Assembly: GCF_947498635.1 (NCBI RefSeq)
Contig: NZ_CANMKV010000015.1
Span: 39,457-103,456 of the forward strand
DNA: 64,000 nt
Direction of reading: 5' to 3'
DNA from: an uncultured Microbulbifer sp.
GTDB lineage: Bacteria; Pseudomonadota; Gammaproteobacteria; Pseudomonadales; Cellvibrionaceae
Positions 19,141 to 28,089 of the stretch are shown one piece after another. How positions within the stretch are numbered: the stretch's first letter is position 1; every line of letters starts with the position of its first letter. Position numbers and translations under genes: made by a program. The notes beneath the pieces are model-generated. The model searched no databases and was not told the DNA's origin. It saw only the letters and a program-made list of their open reading frames with translations.

Positions 19141-21164
19141 TGTCGAATAACCGGGATCTTTTGCCCCGCGAGAGCCTGCTGTGGATTTTTGCCGCGCAGT
19201 TTGTCGCGCTGTTGCCCCAGTTGGCCCAATTGCCACTGTGGATCGCTTTTGCCTGGGCTTTTGCGGTGTATTGGCGCCTGGAGGTTTTCCGCGGCCGCCG
19301 CGACCTGCCTGGCCGCCCCTTAAAATTCCTGGTGATACTGTTGACGGTGGCGGGGCTCGCGCTGTCCTACCAGCGCTGGTTTGCTTTGGAGCCGATGGTG
19401 GCGCTGCTGGCGCTGTCGTTTACCTTGAAAAATCTGGAGCTGGTGAGCCGCCGCGATGCCTTTGTGAGCCTGCTGCTGGCCTATTTTGTCGCGGCGACCC
19501 TGTTCGTGCGGGAGCAGTCGATCCCCTATGCCCTCTATGGTTTGATCAGTGTCTTGGTGATTACCGCGGCGCTGGCGGCACAGTTGGGCAGTTTCAGTGC
19601 GCGTCCGCGCCGGGCTCTGGGGCTATCAGTGCGCCTGTTGGCGCAGGCAACACCGCTGATGTTGTTGTTGTTTGTGGTGATGCCGCGCCTGGGGCCGCTG
19701 TGGAATGTGCCTCAGGATACCTCCGCCGGGCGCACTGGGGTGAGTGATTCCATGGCGCCGGGAGACTTTACCCGCCTGTCAAAGTCCGCTGAGCCGGCGC
19801 TGCGTATCGCTTTCGATGGACCCATACCACCACCGGAGCAGCGCTATTGGCGCGGGCTGGTGTACTCCGAGTTTGATGGACGCACCTGGCGCCAGGGCTT
19901 TGGTGTCGATCCGCGCAACGGAGGTCAGGTGTATTGGAAAAGCGGCGAGCGCCCACTGCCGCAGGTCGGTCCGCGCTATCGCTATCGGGTGATACAGGAG
20001 GCCAGCCGCAGTCCCTGGTTGTTTGCCCTGGCAAGGCCCGCTTCGGATAGCGCCGGAGTGGGAGAGACCCTGGACGATCGACTGGTGAAACGCACCCCGC
20101 TGTACAGCCGTTTTGCCTATGACGTGCGCTCCTGGCCGCGCGACCCTCAAGCTGTTCCGATACCGCTAAGCAGCGCCGAACGCCGCCGCAATTTGCAGTT
20201 GCCCGCGGATGGCAACGAGCGCACCCGCGCGTGGGTGGAGCGTTTGCGCCGCAAAGGTTTGGGTGCAGAGGCGATTTCCTCACAGCTTTTGGCGCGCTAT
20301 CACCGCGAATTTACTTATACCCTGAGTCCACCGGCGCTGGGCAGAGACAGCGTGGACGCGTTCCTGTTCGATAGCCAGAAAGGCTTTTGCGAGCACTTTG
20401 CCGGTAGCTATGTTTTCACGATGCGCGCGGCCGGGGTGCCGGCGCGGGTTGTGGCGGGTTATCAGGGCGGCGAATGGGTCAGTGGCGAAAAATATTTGTT
20501 GGTGCGCGAATACGATGCCCACGCCTGGGCCGAAATCTGGCTCGATGGACGCGGCTGGCAGCGTGTGGACCCCACGGCGGCGGTGTCTCCAGAGCGAGTG
20601 CGGAATGGCCTGGAGAGCGCTGCGGGCGAGGAATTTATGCGCGACTCACTGCTGCCGGTGCACCGCATCGATGCCCTGGTAAAGTTGCGTCTGCAATGGG
20701 ACATGATCAACTACCGTTGGTACCAGACCGTAGTGAGCTTCGATAGCGAAAAGCAGCGCGATACCCTGCAGCGTCTTCTGGGGGATATTTCCCCACTGCG
20801 TATGGCCCTGTTTTTTGCCGCACCGGTCGCCGTTGTTTTACTGGCGATGTTGCTCTGGACGCGCTTGGGAAGCCGGGGGCGGAGGCGACCGGCGGTGGAG
20901 CGCCTGTACGGGGTATTCTGCCGGCGCATGGCCAGAGCGGGTATTGCCCGCCGTGCCGGAGAGGCGCCGCGGGATTATGCTGAGCGTATCTCCGCCGCAA
21001 AGCCGCATCTTGCCGAGTTTGCCGAACGGGTGACCCAGACCTTTGAGCGCGCTGCCTACGGCGGCGAAGCCAGTGCGCTAAAGGAACTGCGCTATCTGCT
21101 GCGCTGGCGTTTGCTGCTATTGCCGCGAGTGCCGATTAATAAAAACAAACTGGCAGGTCAATAA
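19140..21164 (+). CDS. TgpA-like transmembrane transglutaminase-fold protein
   Basis: About 674 aa. The N-terminal third has several membrane spans, followed by a periplasmic transglutaminase/protease-like domain with the Cys-His-Asp triad visible at about C417 (KGFCEHFAG), H461 (DAHAWAEIW) and D477 (RVDPTAA). One further span lies near residue 560, and the cytoplasmic tail is related to DUF4129 (RRAGEAPRDYAERI). P. aeruginosa TgpA has this architecture and is reported essential there. The ATG overlaps the DUF58 TGA and has a GGATGGG ribosome site; an in-frame GTG at 19128 is less likely. Confidence 0.92.
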   Translation: MSNNRDLLPRESLLWIFAAQFVALLPQLAQLPLWIAFAWAFAVYWRLEVFRGRRDLPGRPLKFLVILLTVAGLALSYQRWFALEPMVALLALSFTLKNLELVSRRDAFVSLLLAYFVAATLFVREQSIPYALYGLISVLVITAALAAQLGSFSARPRRALGLSVRLLAQATPLMLLLFVVMPRLGPLWNVPQDTSAGRTGVSDSMAPGDFTRLSKSAEPALRIAFDGPIPPPEQRYWRGLVYSEFDGRTWRQGFGVDPRNGGQVYWKSGERPLPQVGPRYRYRVIQEASRSPWLFALARPASDSAGVGETLDDRLVKRTPLYSRFAYDVRSWPRDPQAVPIPLSSAERRRNLQLPADGNERTRAWVERLRRKGLGAEAISSQLLARYHREFTYTLSPPALGRDSVDAFLFDSQKGFCEHFAGSYVFTMRAAGVPARVVAGYQGGEWVSGEKYLLVREYDAHAWAEIWLDGRGWQRVDPTAAVSPERVRNGLESAAGEEFMRDSLLPVHRIDALVKLRLQWDMINYRWYQTVVSFDSEKQRDTLQRLLGDISPLRMALFFAAPVAVVLLAMLLWTRLGSRGRRRPAVERLYGVFCRRMARAGIARRAGEAPRDYAERISAAKPHLAEFAERVTQTFERAAYGGEASALKELRYLLRWRLLLLPRVPINKNKLAGQ

Positions 21165-21188
21165 CTCTTGGACGGTATATCAGTCAAG

Positions 21189-22409
21189 ATGCCACTCAGG
21201 TTGCAAAAGTTTCTGCTGGGCTACAGTGGCACTTCTCTGGCCACTGGCCTACAGGTGATCCTTCTGCCCTGGATCGCGCTAACGGTGGTAGATCTGCCGG
21301 CGCTGCAACTGGGCTGGGTACAGGCTTCGGTGCTGTTACCAAACTTGGTGCTTCTACTCTTTGGCGGGGCGCTGGCAGATAGGCGCGACCCGGCCGCAGT
21401 CGCCGCGCTGGCCTGTATCGGCCTTGCCCTTTGCCATGGGGCGCTACTCGGAATCTACAACTTATTTTTGATCTCCCTGCCGATACTTTTGCTCTACGGG
21501 ATCTGTTTGGGGATTTGCAGTGCTTTTCTACAGCCGGCCAGGGACAACCTGGTACAGCGTGGGGCGCGCAATCGCGGGGTGCAGACCTCGGAGCGCCGCG
21601 TGCAGAAAACCGTCACCTGGATGATGTTGGCCCAGTACGGAGGCCAGGCAGTAGGGATGTTGCTGGCGAGTCGCTTTGAGTACTGGGGATTGCAGGCATT
21701 GCTGGGGGTGCAGGTTGGCGTGTTGCTGCTAGCTGCCGCGGCTCTGGTGAGCTTGCGCGAACAGGGCGCGGGCCGAGCCGCGACAGAAAAGCTGCCCCAC
21801 ACTCTGATCCTCGACGGGCTGTCCCAGGCCTGGCGCCACCCGGTGCTGCGTGAGTTAACCGCGCTGATGGCCTTCAATGGGCTTGTACATATCGGTGTAT
21901 TCCTGGTGGTACTGCCACTGTTGGCCGAGGGTTACGGCCGTGGTGCGGGGTATTACGCGACTCTGCAGTTGGCTTTTGTCGCGGGGACGGTGATCGCCAC
22001 CGTGACTATGCTGCGTCGCGGTCAGGGGGCGGAGCCGGGGCGGGGTATTCTTATGTGCTTGCTCTACAGTGCGGCACTGTTGGTAGCGATCAGCCTCGGC
22101 CCCACTGAGCTGGGCCTGATCGTGCTGTGCCTGTGTTGGGGGGCGGTAGCGGCGGCTTCGGCGGGGCTCGGACGCGGTATCGTACAGCTGCTCGCTCCGG
22201 CGGAATACCGCAGTCGGATTATCTCTATCTACCAGTTTGCCCTGTTTGGCTCCGCCGCCCTGGGCGCTCTCGCCGCCGGAGTCTTGAGTGAATATGCAGC
22301 CCCTCTCACCACATTACTGTGGGCGGGAATCCTGAGCCTAGTCGCCTTTGCCCTGGTGGCTTTCAGCGGTGCACTGCGCCGGGTAAAAATCACCGATAGT
22401 GATGTGTGA
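21189..22409 (+). CDS. MFS transporter (EntS-like)
   Basis: About 406 aa and strongly hydrophobic, compatible with 10-12 spans. It resembles the MFS_3 branch that includes the enterobactin exporter EntS: GYSGTSLATGLQVILLPWIAL at the start, LVLLLFGGALADRRDP (the A-motif-like loop) and ARNRGVQTSERRVQKTVTW in the middle. A TTG at 21168 would add seven residues. It is 24 nt from the TgpA-like gene and may be read from the same message. Substrate cannot be judged from sequence. Confidence 0.85.
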   Translation: MPLRLQKFLLGYSGTSLATGLQVILLPWIALTVVDLPALQLGWVQASVLLPNLVLLLFGGALADRRDPAAVAALACIGLALCHGALLGIYNLFLISLPILLLYGICLGICSAFLQPARDNLVQRGARNRGVQTSERRVQKTVTWMMLAQYGGQAVGMLLASRFEYWGLQALLGVQVGVLLLAAAALVSLREQGAGRAATEKLPHTLILDGLSQAWRHPVLRELTALMAFNGLVHIGVFLVVLPLLAEGYGRGAGYYATLQLAFVAGTVIATVTMLRRGQGAEPGRGILMCLLYSAALLVAISLGPTELGLIVLCLCWGAVAAASAGLGRGIVQLLAPAEYRSRIISIYQFALFGSAALGALAAGVLSEYAAPLTTLLWAGILSLVAFALVAFSGALRRVKITDSDV

Positions 22410-22481
22410 AACGCTCCGCGCAACCCGTTTGCCCACCGCCACGATATAGTTCCACTGGTATCCCTCTTTGTGGAGCCATCG

Positions 22482-22739
22482 GTGAGTCCTGTGAAAAAAG
22501 CTGACTGGTCGAAGGCGGTGACACGCCACAGCCATGCATTGAATCTGCGCGAGGGGCTTTTTTGCCAGAGGGACCCGAAAGCCATCGCTCGTTCACGGCA
22601 AGCGGCGGCGGAATCGAGCCAGCAGTGCAAGTCGGACCCCTATCGCGCTGGGAAGTGGCTATTGAGAGAAGGGCGCCGGGCACTGGAGGTGGCCAAGGAG
22701 GCGTTGCGCGGGTTCTATAGGGGTCCGCGCCGGCACTGA
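22482..22739 (+). CDS. small DUF3175-like protein with an internal deletion
   Basis: 85 aa. Start is GTG at 22482 with GGAG six bases upstream. The sequence DWSKAVTRHSHALNLREGLF, DPKAIARS and KSDPYR follows the DUF3175 pattern (WS..VT..S.AL.LE.GVF..DPKAIA.SL..SA..S..RK.SPYR). The usual following stretch of about 12 residues (SAMSMLTFYINR) is missing and the chain resumes at AGK...ALEVAKEALRGFY. It may be a shortened natural variant or a decayed one. Function of DUF3175 is unknown. Confidence 0.6.
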   Translation: MSPVKKADWSKAVTRHSHALNLREGLFCQRDPKAIARSRQAAAESSQQCKSDPYRAGKWLLREGRRALEVAKEALRGFYRGPRRH

Positions 22740-22779
22740 GCCGGCGGCGGAGTTTCTGGTGAGAGTGCGATGAAAGGTC

Positions 22780-24648
22780 TCAGGGTGCTTGGCAGGGCAG
22801 GCAGCGCACATAGAGCGCGCGGGGGTCGCGATAGCTCTGCAACTCGGCGATTGGCGCGAGTGCCGGTTGTACACTGTTTAACCAGGCGCCGAGTGGTAAG
22901 TTGGCCTCAAGGCTCGCGGCAATTTTCGCGTCTACATTATCGCTTAATGCGCGCAGGAATTTCTCGCCGGGGGTCAGTTCACGCTGGATCTCCACTACGT
23001 CGTATTCTTCGACTTCAGCAAGCTGCGCGGCGTCGGCGATGGCGTCGCTGAGATTGCCGAGATCATCCACCAGTCCCAACTTCTTGGCGGCGCGGCCGGT
23101 CCAAACCTGCCCCTGGGCAATTTTGTGCACTTCTTTTGGGGTGCTGCCACGGGCTTCGGCGACTATGCGAAGGAAGCGCGCATAGGTGTTATTCACCCCC
23201 TGTTGCAGGATACTGGCAGCAGCTGGCGGCAGGGCGCGGTCGAGACGCATACTGCCGGCCAAGTCGGAGGTGCCCACACCGTCGGTATAGACCCCGATAT
23301 GTTCGAGGGAATCCTCAAAGGTGGGGAAGGCGCCGAAAACGCCGATGGAACCGGTGAGGGTGGCCGGTGAGGCCCAGATACGGTCGCCGCCGGTGGCGAT
23401 CCAGTAGCCACCGGAAGCCGCGAGGCTGCCCATAGAAATAACCACCGGAATTTTCGCCTCGCGGGTGGCCAGCAACTCCTGGCGAATCGCCTCGGATGCA
23501 AAAGCGGAGCCGCCGCCACTGTCAATACGCAGCACCAGGGCGTCGACTTCTTTCTCACGGGCACGCGCGATTAATTTGCCCAGGCTTTCGCTGCCGATAC
23601 GTCCGGCGGGCGCTTGACCATCGACAATCGCCCCGCTGGCGGTGATCAGCCCAATTTTGTTGGATTCCTTGATCGGCTTGGCGGCTTCGGCAATCTTGTG
23701 GCCGCGCAAGTAGGCGAGTGCATCGATGGATTTGTATTTGCGCTCTTTACTTTCGTCCTCACCGATGGCTTTTTTCAGCGCTTCCATGGCCTCGATTCGG
23801 CTGGCGAGGTGATCTACCAGTTTATTGGCCAGGGCGGCTTCAGCCCAGCTGCCCTCGTGTTGCTGCAGTTTTTGCGGCAACTCGTTGATAAACAGATCGA
23901 TACTCTCGGCGGGCAGGTTGCGCAACCCGGTGACCTGCTCACTGTACTCACTCCAGAGTTCGTTCAGCCAGCGCTGGTTGTTTTCCCGTGAGGCGGGGGA
24001 CATGTCGTCGCGGGTGTAGGGCTCAATAAAGTCCTTGTAATCCCCCACGCGGAAGACGTGGAAATTTACCTTGAGCTTGTCCAGTGCACTCTTGTAATAG
24101 TTGCGATATACGCCGAAGCCGGTGAGCATCACGGAACCCATGGGGTTCAGGTATACCTGATCGGCGTGGCTGGCGAGAAAGTACTGCGCCTGGGTGTAAT
24201 TATCGCCCACTGCGTAGATGGGTTTATCGACGGCTTTAAAGCGCTGAAGTGCTGCGCCTATTTCATCTAGCTTGCTGAGACTGCCCCCCACCATATGATC
24301 CAGTTCCAACACCAAGGAGGAGATACGCTTGTCATTGGCGGCCTCGTCGATGGCGTCAACGAGGTCTTTGACCCTGACTTCAGTCGGCCCGCGGTTGCCG
24401 CCCAGGAAAATAGGCAGGGTGGCGGGTTGGCTGAGCTCATCCACGAGAAAGCCGCTTGGGGCTACGCGAAGGGCCGCGCCCTGAGGGACCACCAGGCGCT
24501 CGTCCTTACTGAAGATGGCGATGCCGAGAAATAGCAATATCAGCAGGAACACAATATTGGTGAACACGCGCCTCAGCCAGGTGATGGCGCCGCCAATTGC
24601 AGCTAAAAAGCCTCGGGCAAATCCTTTTTTCTGGGGTGAATCAGTCAA
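22780..24648 (-). CDS. sppA: signal peptide peptidase SppA, 67K type
   Basis: 622-aa inner-membrane serine protease that degrades cleaved signal peptides. One N-terminal span (about residues 28-46, VFTNIVFLLILLFLGIAIF), then two tandem ClpP-like domains. The first carries the conserved lysine region (GVYRNYYKSALDKL); the second carries the nucleophile Ser in SMGSLAASGGYWIA. Full length for the long SppA type. The gene runs convergent to the MFS/DUF3175 genes and is the last of a minus-strand series behind DUF2069. Confidence 0.95.
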   Translation of the reverse strand: MTDSPQKKGFARGFLAAIGGAITWLRRVFTNIVFLLILLFLGIAIFSKDERLVVPQGAALRVAPSGFLVDELSQPATLPIFLGGNRGPTEVRVKDLVDAIDEAANDKRISSLVLELDHMVGGSLSKLDEIGAALQRFKAVDKPIYAVGDNYTQAQYFLASHADQVYLNPMGSVMLTGFGVYRNYYKSALDKLKVNFHVFRVGDYKDFIEPYTRDDMSPASRENNQRWLNELWSEYSEQVTGLRNLPAESIDLFINELPQKLQQHEGSWAEAALANKLVDHLASRIEAMEALKKAIGEDESKERKYKSIDALAYLRGHKIAEAAKPIKESNKIGLITASGAIVDGQAPAGRIGSESLGKLIARAREKEVDALVLRIDSGGGSAFASEAIRQELLATREAKIPVVISMGSLAASGGYWIATGGDRIWASPATLTGSIGVFGAFPTFEDSLEHIGVYTDGVGTSDLAGSMRLDRALPPAAASILQQGVNNTYARFLRIVAEARGSTPKEVHKIAQGQVWTGRAAKKLGLVDDLGNLSDAIADAAQLAEVEEYDVVEIQRELTPGEKFLRALSDNVDAKIAASLEANLPLGAWLNSVQPALAPIAELQSYRDPRALYVRCLPCQAP

Positions 24649-24729
24649 ACCTCAAAACTCCTAAGTGTGTGGAAGGTCTCTATTTCCACGCCTGTGTGTC
24701 TGGAACCAATGCGGATAGCCGCAATGGAA

Positions 24730-25077
24730 TTACTGCATGCGATGCCAGCGACTGCTCATCATTGCAGAAAAGAATAGGATAAGGCTCAAAACCACCATGA
24801 CGCCATCCTGCCAGCCGCGTGTAGGCATCATTACATCGACAATGCTGGTGGTGATATAGAGCAACAAAATAAAGCAGAGCCAAAGGTAGCTGCGGGGGCG
24901 CTGTTTGATAAGGCCTGGCAATACCAGCAAAAGCGGTACTGTCTGGATTAGCCAAAGGGCGAGGGAGCCACCCGGTACAAACAGGTTCCAGACTACAAAC
25001 AGGACCAGTAGGCCGATATAACAGAACCAATTGATTCGGAGCGCAATGCGTAATTTGCGCCGGATAGTGTCGTTCAT
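24730..25077 (-). CDS. DUF2069 membrane protein
   Basis: 115 aa with four likely spans (about residues 15-33, 40-56, 64-84 and 90-107). The pattern NWFCYIGLLVLFVVWNLF ... RPRSYLWLCFILLLYITTSIVD fits DUF2069, a small membrane family of unknown role that usually sits beside wrbA and arsC in Pseudomonas relatives. Ten bases separate it from wrbA. Confidence 0.85.
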   Translation of the reverse strand: MNDTIRRKLRIALRINWFCYIGLLVLFVVWNLFVPGGSLALWLIQTVPLLLVLPGLIKQRPRSYLWLCFILLLYITTSIVDVMMPTRGWQDGVMVVLSLILFFSAMMSSRWHRMQ

Positions 25078-25087
25078 GCGGAATCCT

Positions 25088-25708
<621 letters not shown>

Positions 25709-26053
25709 TTATAGCAGCTCCAGAGCATTTTCGGGCGGGCGGCCAATGGTGGCTCTGTCATCTTTTGCAACGATCGGGCGCTGGATCAGGATGGGGTTTT
25801 CAACCATGGCCTCGATCAGTTGAGCGTCACTCAAGTTTTTGTCTTTCAGGTTGAGCTGTTTGTAGGGCTCCTCACCCGTGCGCAAAAGGTCGCGCGCGGG
25901 CATGCCGAGTTTTTGCAGGATGTGTTTCAGATCATCTGCCGTGGGTGGGGTTTGCAGGTAGAGAATCACTTCCGGTTCCACGCCATTGTCCTGCAACAGT
26001 TGCAGGGTTTGACGGGATTTTGAGCAGCGCGGGTTGTGGTAGATCATCCACAT
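25709..26053 (-). CDS. arsC: ArsC/YfgD-family thioredoxin-fold reductase
   Basis: 114 aa with the glutaredoxin-type arsenate reductase signature YHNPRCSKSRQTLQLL (catalytic Cys about residue 10) and NPILIQRPIV near residue 90. Proteins of this YfgD-like branch are annotated as arsenate reductases, but no arsenic resistance gene (arsB, arsR) is nearby. The housekeeping context with wrbA and DUF2069 makes a different redox role possible. First gene of the arsC-wrbA-DUF2069 operon. Confidence 0.88.
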   Translation of the reverse strand: MWMIYHNPRCSKSRQTLQLLQDNGVEPEVILYLQTPPTADDLKHILQKLGMPARDLLRTGEEPYKQLNLKDKNLSDAQLIEAMVENPILIQRPIVAKDDRATIGRPPENALELL

Positions 26054-26080
26054 TATGTCGGTATCCTGTTACTGTTTGGC

Positions 26081-26097
26081 GTATTCTAACCGAATAC
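26081..26097. promoter_or_regulatory. inverted repeat in the divergent arsC / yihY promoter region
   Basis: GTATTC-taacc-GAATAC is a perfect 6+6 dyad between two divergently transcribed genes, 28 nt from the arsC start and 83 nt from the yihY start. The location suits an operator; no regulator is identified. Confidence 0.35.
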
Positions 26098-26179
26098 CGT
26101 AGCGAAATTCTAAGGCGTGAGTCGAGTACTCGCCGCTTTTGCCAGAGGTCGCACACAGGGAATGAAACTGGAATCAAGC

Positions 26180-27568
26180 ATGAAGGATTGGGTGGTTCAA
26201 TGGCGGCGCTTCGCCACTTCACTGTGGTCGCTTTTTGTAGAGAAAGATTGTCAGAAGAGCGCCGCGGCGCTCACTTATATGACGCTTTTCGCCATAGTGC
26301 CATTGGTGACGGTGAGCTATGCAATGTTGTCGCTGTTCCCAGATTTTGCTGGTTTACAGACCCGTTTACAGGAGCAGATCTTTTCTCACTTCGTGCCACA
26401 AAGTGGGCGTGAGGTGCAGGAATATATCAGCAGTTTTTCCGCCCAGGCCCAGCGGCTCACCGGCCTCGGTATTGCCATGCTCGTAGTGACCTCGGGGCTC
26501 ACACTGCGCAGTATAGAAGGTACCTTTAATTCGATTTGGGACGTGTCCCGAGGGCGCAGTGGGGTTTCGAGTTTTCTCCTGTACTGGGCCATTCTCAGTT
26601 TAGGGCCAATTCTATTGGGCGCCGGGCTCGCCGCCAGTACTTTTTTGCTTTCGCAGAAATTGTTTTTAGGGGGTGAGGAAGGGATCGGCATGATGGCGGT
26701 TGTGCTGCGGGTATTGCCGTTTATTTTTACCAGTATTGTTTTCACTCTGCTTTTTGTCGCCGTGCCCAATTGCTATGTGTCACTGCGCCATGGCATTGAG
26801 GGTGGGGTGGTCACCTCCATCGCCTTTGAAATTATGAAGTACCTGTTTGGCGCTATTGTTGCGCGCAGTTCGGTACAGGCCATCTACGGAGCCTTTGCTT
26901 TTGTACCCCTGTTTCTGCTGTGGATTTATATGATGTGGATGTTGGTGCTGGCGGGTTGTGTACTGGTACGCACCTTGTCGGTATACCGCGCTGCAACCCA
27001 GGGGCGCCAGCACTCGGATTTGGTCGCTACTTTGGTTGTTCTCTGGCAAATGTTTAAAGGTGGGCGACACGGCAAACCTCTTCGGGAGAGAGATATTTCT
27101 CTGCTTGGGATTAAGTTTATTCAGTGGCGGCGCCTGCGCGATATTTTACAGGGGCACCGGGTGATCGCTCAGACCGATGGAAGTGATTACGTCCTGTTGC
27201 GCGATCTGAATTCAGTGTCGTTGATGGAGCTGGCGGGCTGGTTGAGTCCGCAGTGGATTCCCGCGGGGATTCCCGACGACCTGAAAGGATTTGAATGGTA
27301 CGGTGAGGTGGAATGCCGTTTTGCCAATGCGCGCAGTACAGTGAGTGAGCAGCTCGGTGTAACGATCGGGTCTCTTTTTGAGACGGCCCTGAATAAGGAC
27401 GATGAAAAGTATCGATACGCGCAGGGTGCGCTAGAACATCAAAAGACAGATCAAGAAATTGCGGGACCAGCTGAGGAAGACGATGTTGCAAATAGCGATA
27501 ACAAAAAAAACGAAGAAAACTCTGGGGGTAATCTCTCTATTCTTGGCAAGCGCAATAAGCGGCTGTGA
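26180..27568 (+). CDS. YihY/BrkB-family inner-membrane protein
   Basis: About 462 aa. The first 300 residues have the UPF0761 (YihY, once called RNase BN) pattern: DCQKSAAALTYMTLFAIVPLVTV, then about six spans including LYWAILSLGPILLGAGLAAS and FAFVPLFLLWIYMMWMLVLAGC. The cytoplasmic C-terminal part (about 310-462) is charged. I chose the ATG at 26180 (GGA seven bases upstream, family-like MKDWVV start); ATG 26162 and GTG 26117 are alternatives. The 3' end overlaps the next gene by 86 nt. Confidence 0.88.
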   Translation: MKDWVVQWRRFATSLWSLFVEKDCQKSAAALTYMTLFAIVPLVTVSYAMLSLFPDFAGLQTRLQEQIFSHFVPQSGREVQEYISSFSAQAQRLTGLGIAMLVVTSGLTLRSIEGTFNSIWDVSRGRSGVSSFLLYWAILSLGPILLGAGLAASTFLLSQKLFLGGEEGIGMMAVVLRVLPFIFTSIVFTLLFVAVPNCYVSLRHGIEGGVVTSIAFEIMKYLFGAIVARSSVQAIYGAFAFVPLFLLWIYMMWMLVLAGCVLVRTLSVYRAATQGRQHSDLVATLVVLWQMFKGGRHGKPLRERDISLLGIKFIQWRRLRDILQGHRVIAQTDGSDYVLLRDLNSVSLMELAGWLSPQWIPAGIPDDLKGFEWYGEVECRFANARSTVSEQLGVTIGSLFETALNKDDEKYRYAQGALEHQKTDQEIAGPAEEDDVANSDNKKNEENSGGNLSILGKRNKRL

Positions 27569-27944
27569 TGGCGAACCTACCCTGCAAACCACGAGCGGCA
27601 ATCCCGTTGCGATTGAAGGGAAAACGATCCTGGTTAACTATTGGGCGGAGTGGTGCCAACCCTGCCGTGAAGAAGTGCCGGTGCTCAATGCGCTTGCCCA
27701 GAACAACAGCGACCTGGTGGTAGTGGGTGTGAACTTTGATGGTTTGCCGAAATCCACCGTTATCGAGCAGGCGCAAAAACTCGGCATAGAATTTCCCCTG
27801 TTGGCGGGAGAGCCTGAGGGCCGTTGGGGGCAACCCTGGCCGGAAGTACTACCTACCACTTTTGTAATTGGAGCCGACGGCCGCTGGAAGAAAACACTGG
27901 TGGGTCCGCAAACTGCCGAGGACTTCAGGGCCGCTCTGCAGTAA
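27483..27944 (+). CDS. TlpA-like thioredoxin-fold lipoprotein
   Basis: 153 aa. N-terminal lipoprotein signal with lipobox SAISGC at about residues 23-28, then a TlpA/ResA-type thioredoxin fold with active site WAEWCQPCREE and the cis-Pro region LPTTFVIGADG. Expected to be a periplasmic thiol reductase anchored in a membrane, possibly for cytochrome c or other disulfide chemistry. The chosen ATG lies inside the end of yihY and has GAGGA five bases ahead, so the two genes overlap by 86 nt in different frames. Confidence 0.88.
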   Translation: MLQIAITKKTKKTLGVISLFLASAISGCDGEPTLQTTSGNPVAIEGKTILVNYWAEWCQPCREEVPVLNALAQNNSDLVVVGVNFDGLPKSTVIEQAQKLGIEFPLLAGEPEGRWGQPWPEVLPTTFVIGADGRWKKTLVGPQTAEDFRAALQ

Positions 27945-28089
27945 GCCTAACCAGCGAATGGAATTTATAAAACGATAACTAATGTAACCAGAATTAAAGT
28001 AACTATAACCAAAGTATCTATAGGGCGCGGGCGTAACGCTGCTAGCATGCCGCCACTTTTCCGTTTGCCCAGGGTGGGATTTTCATAAC

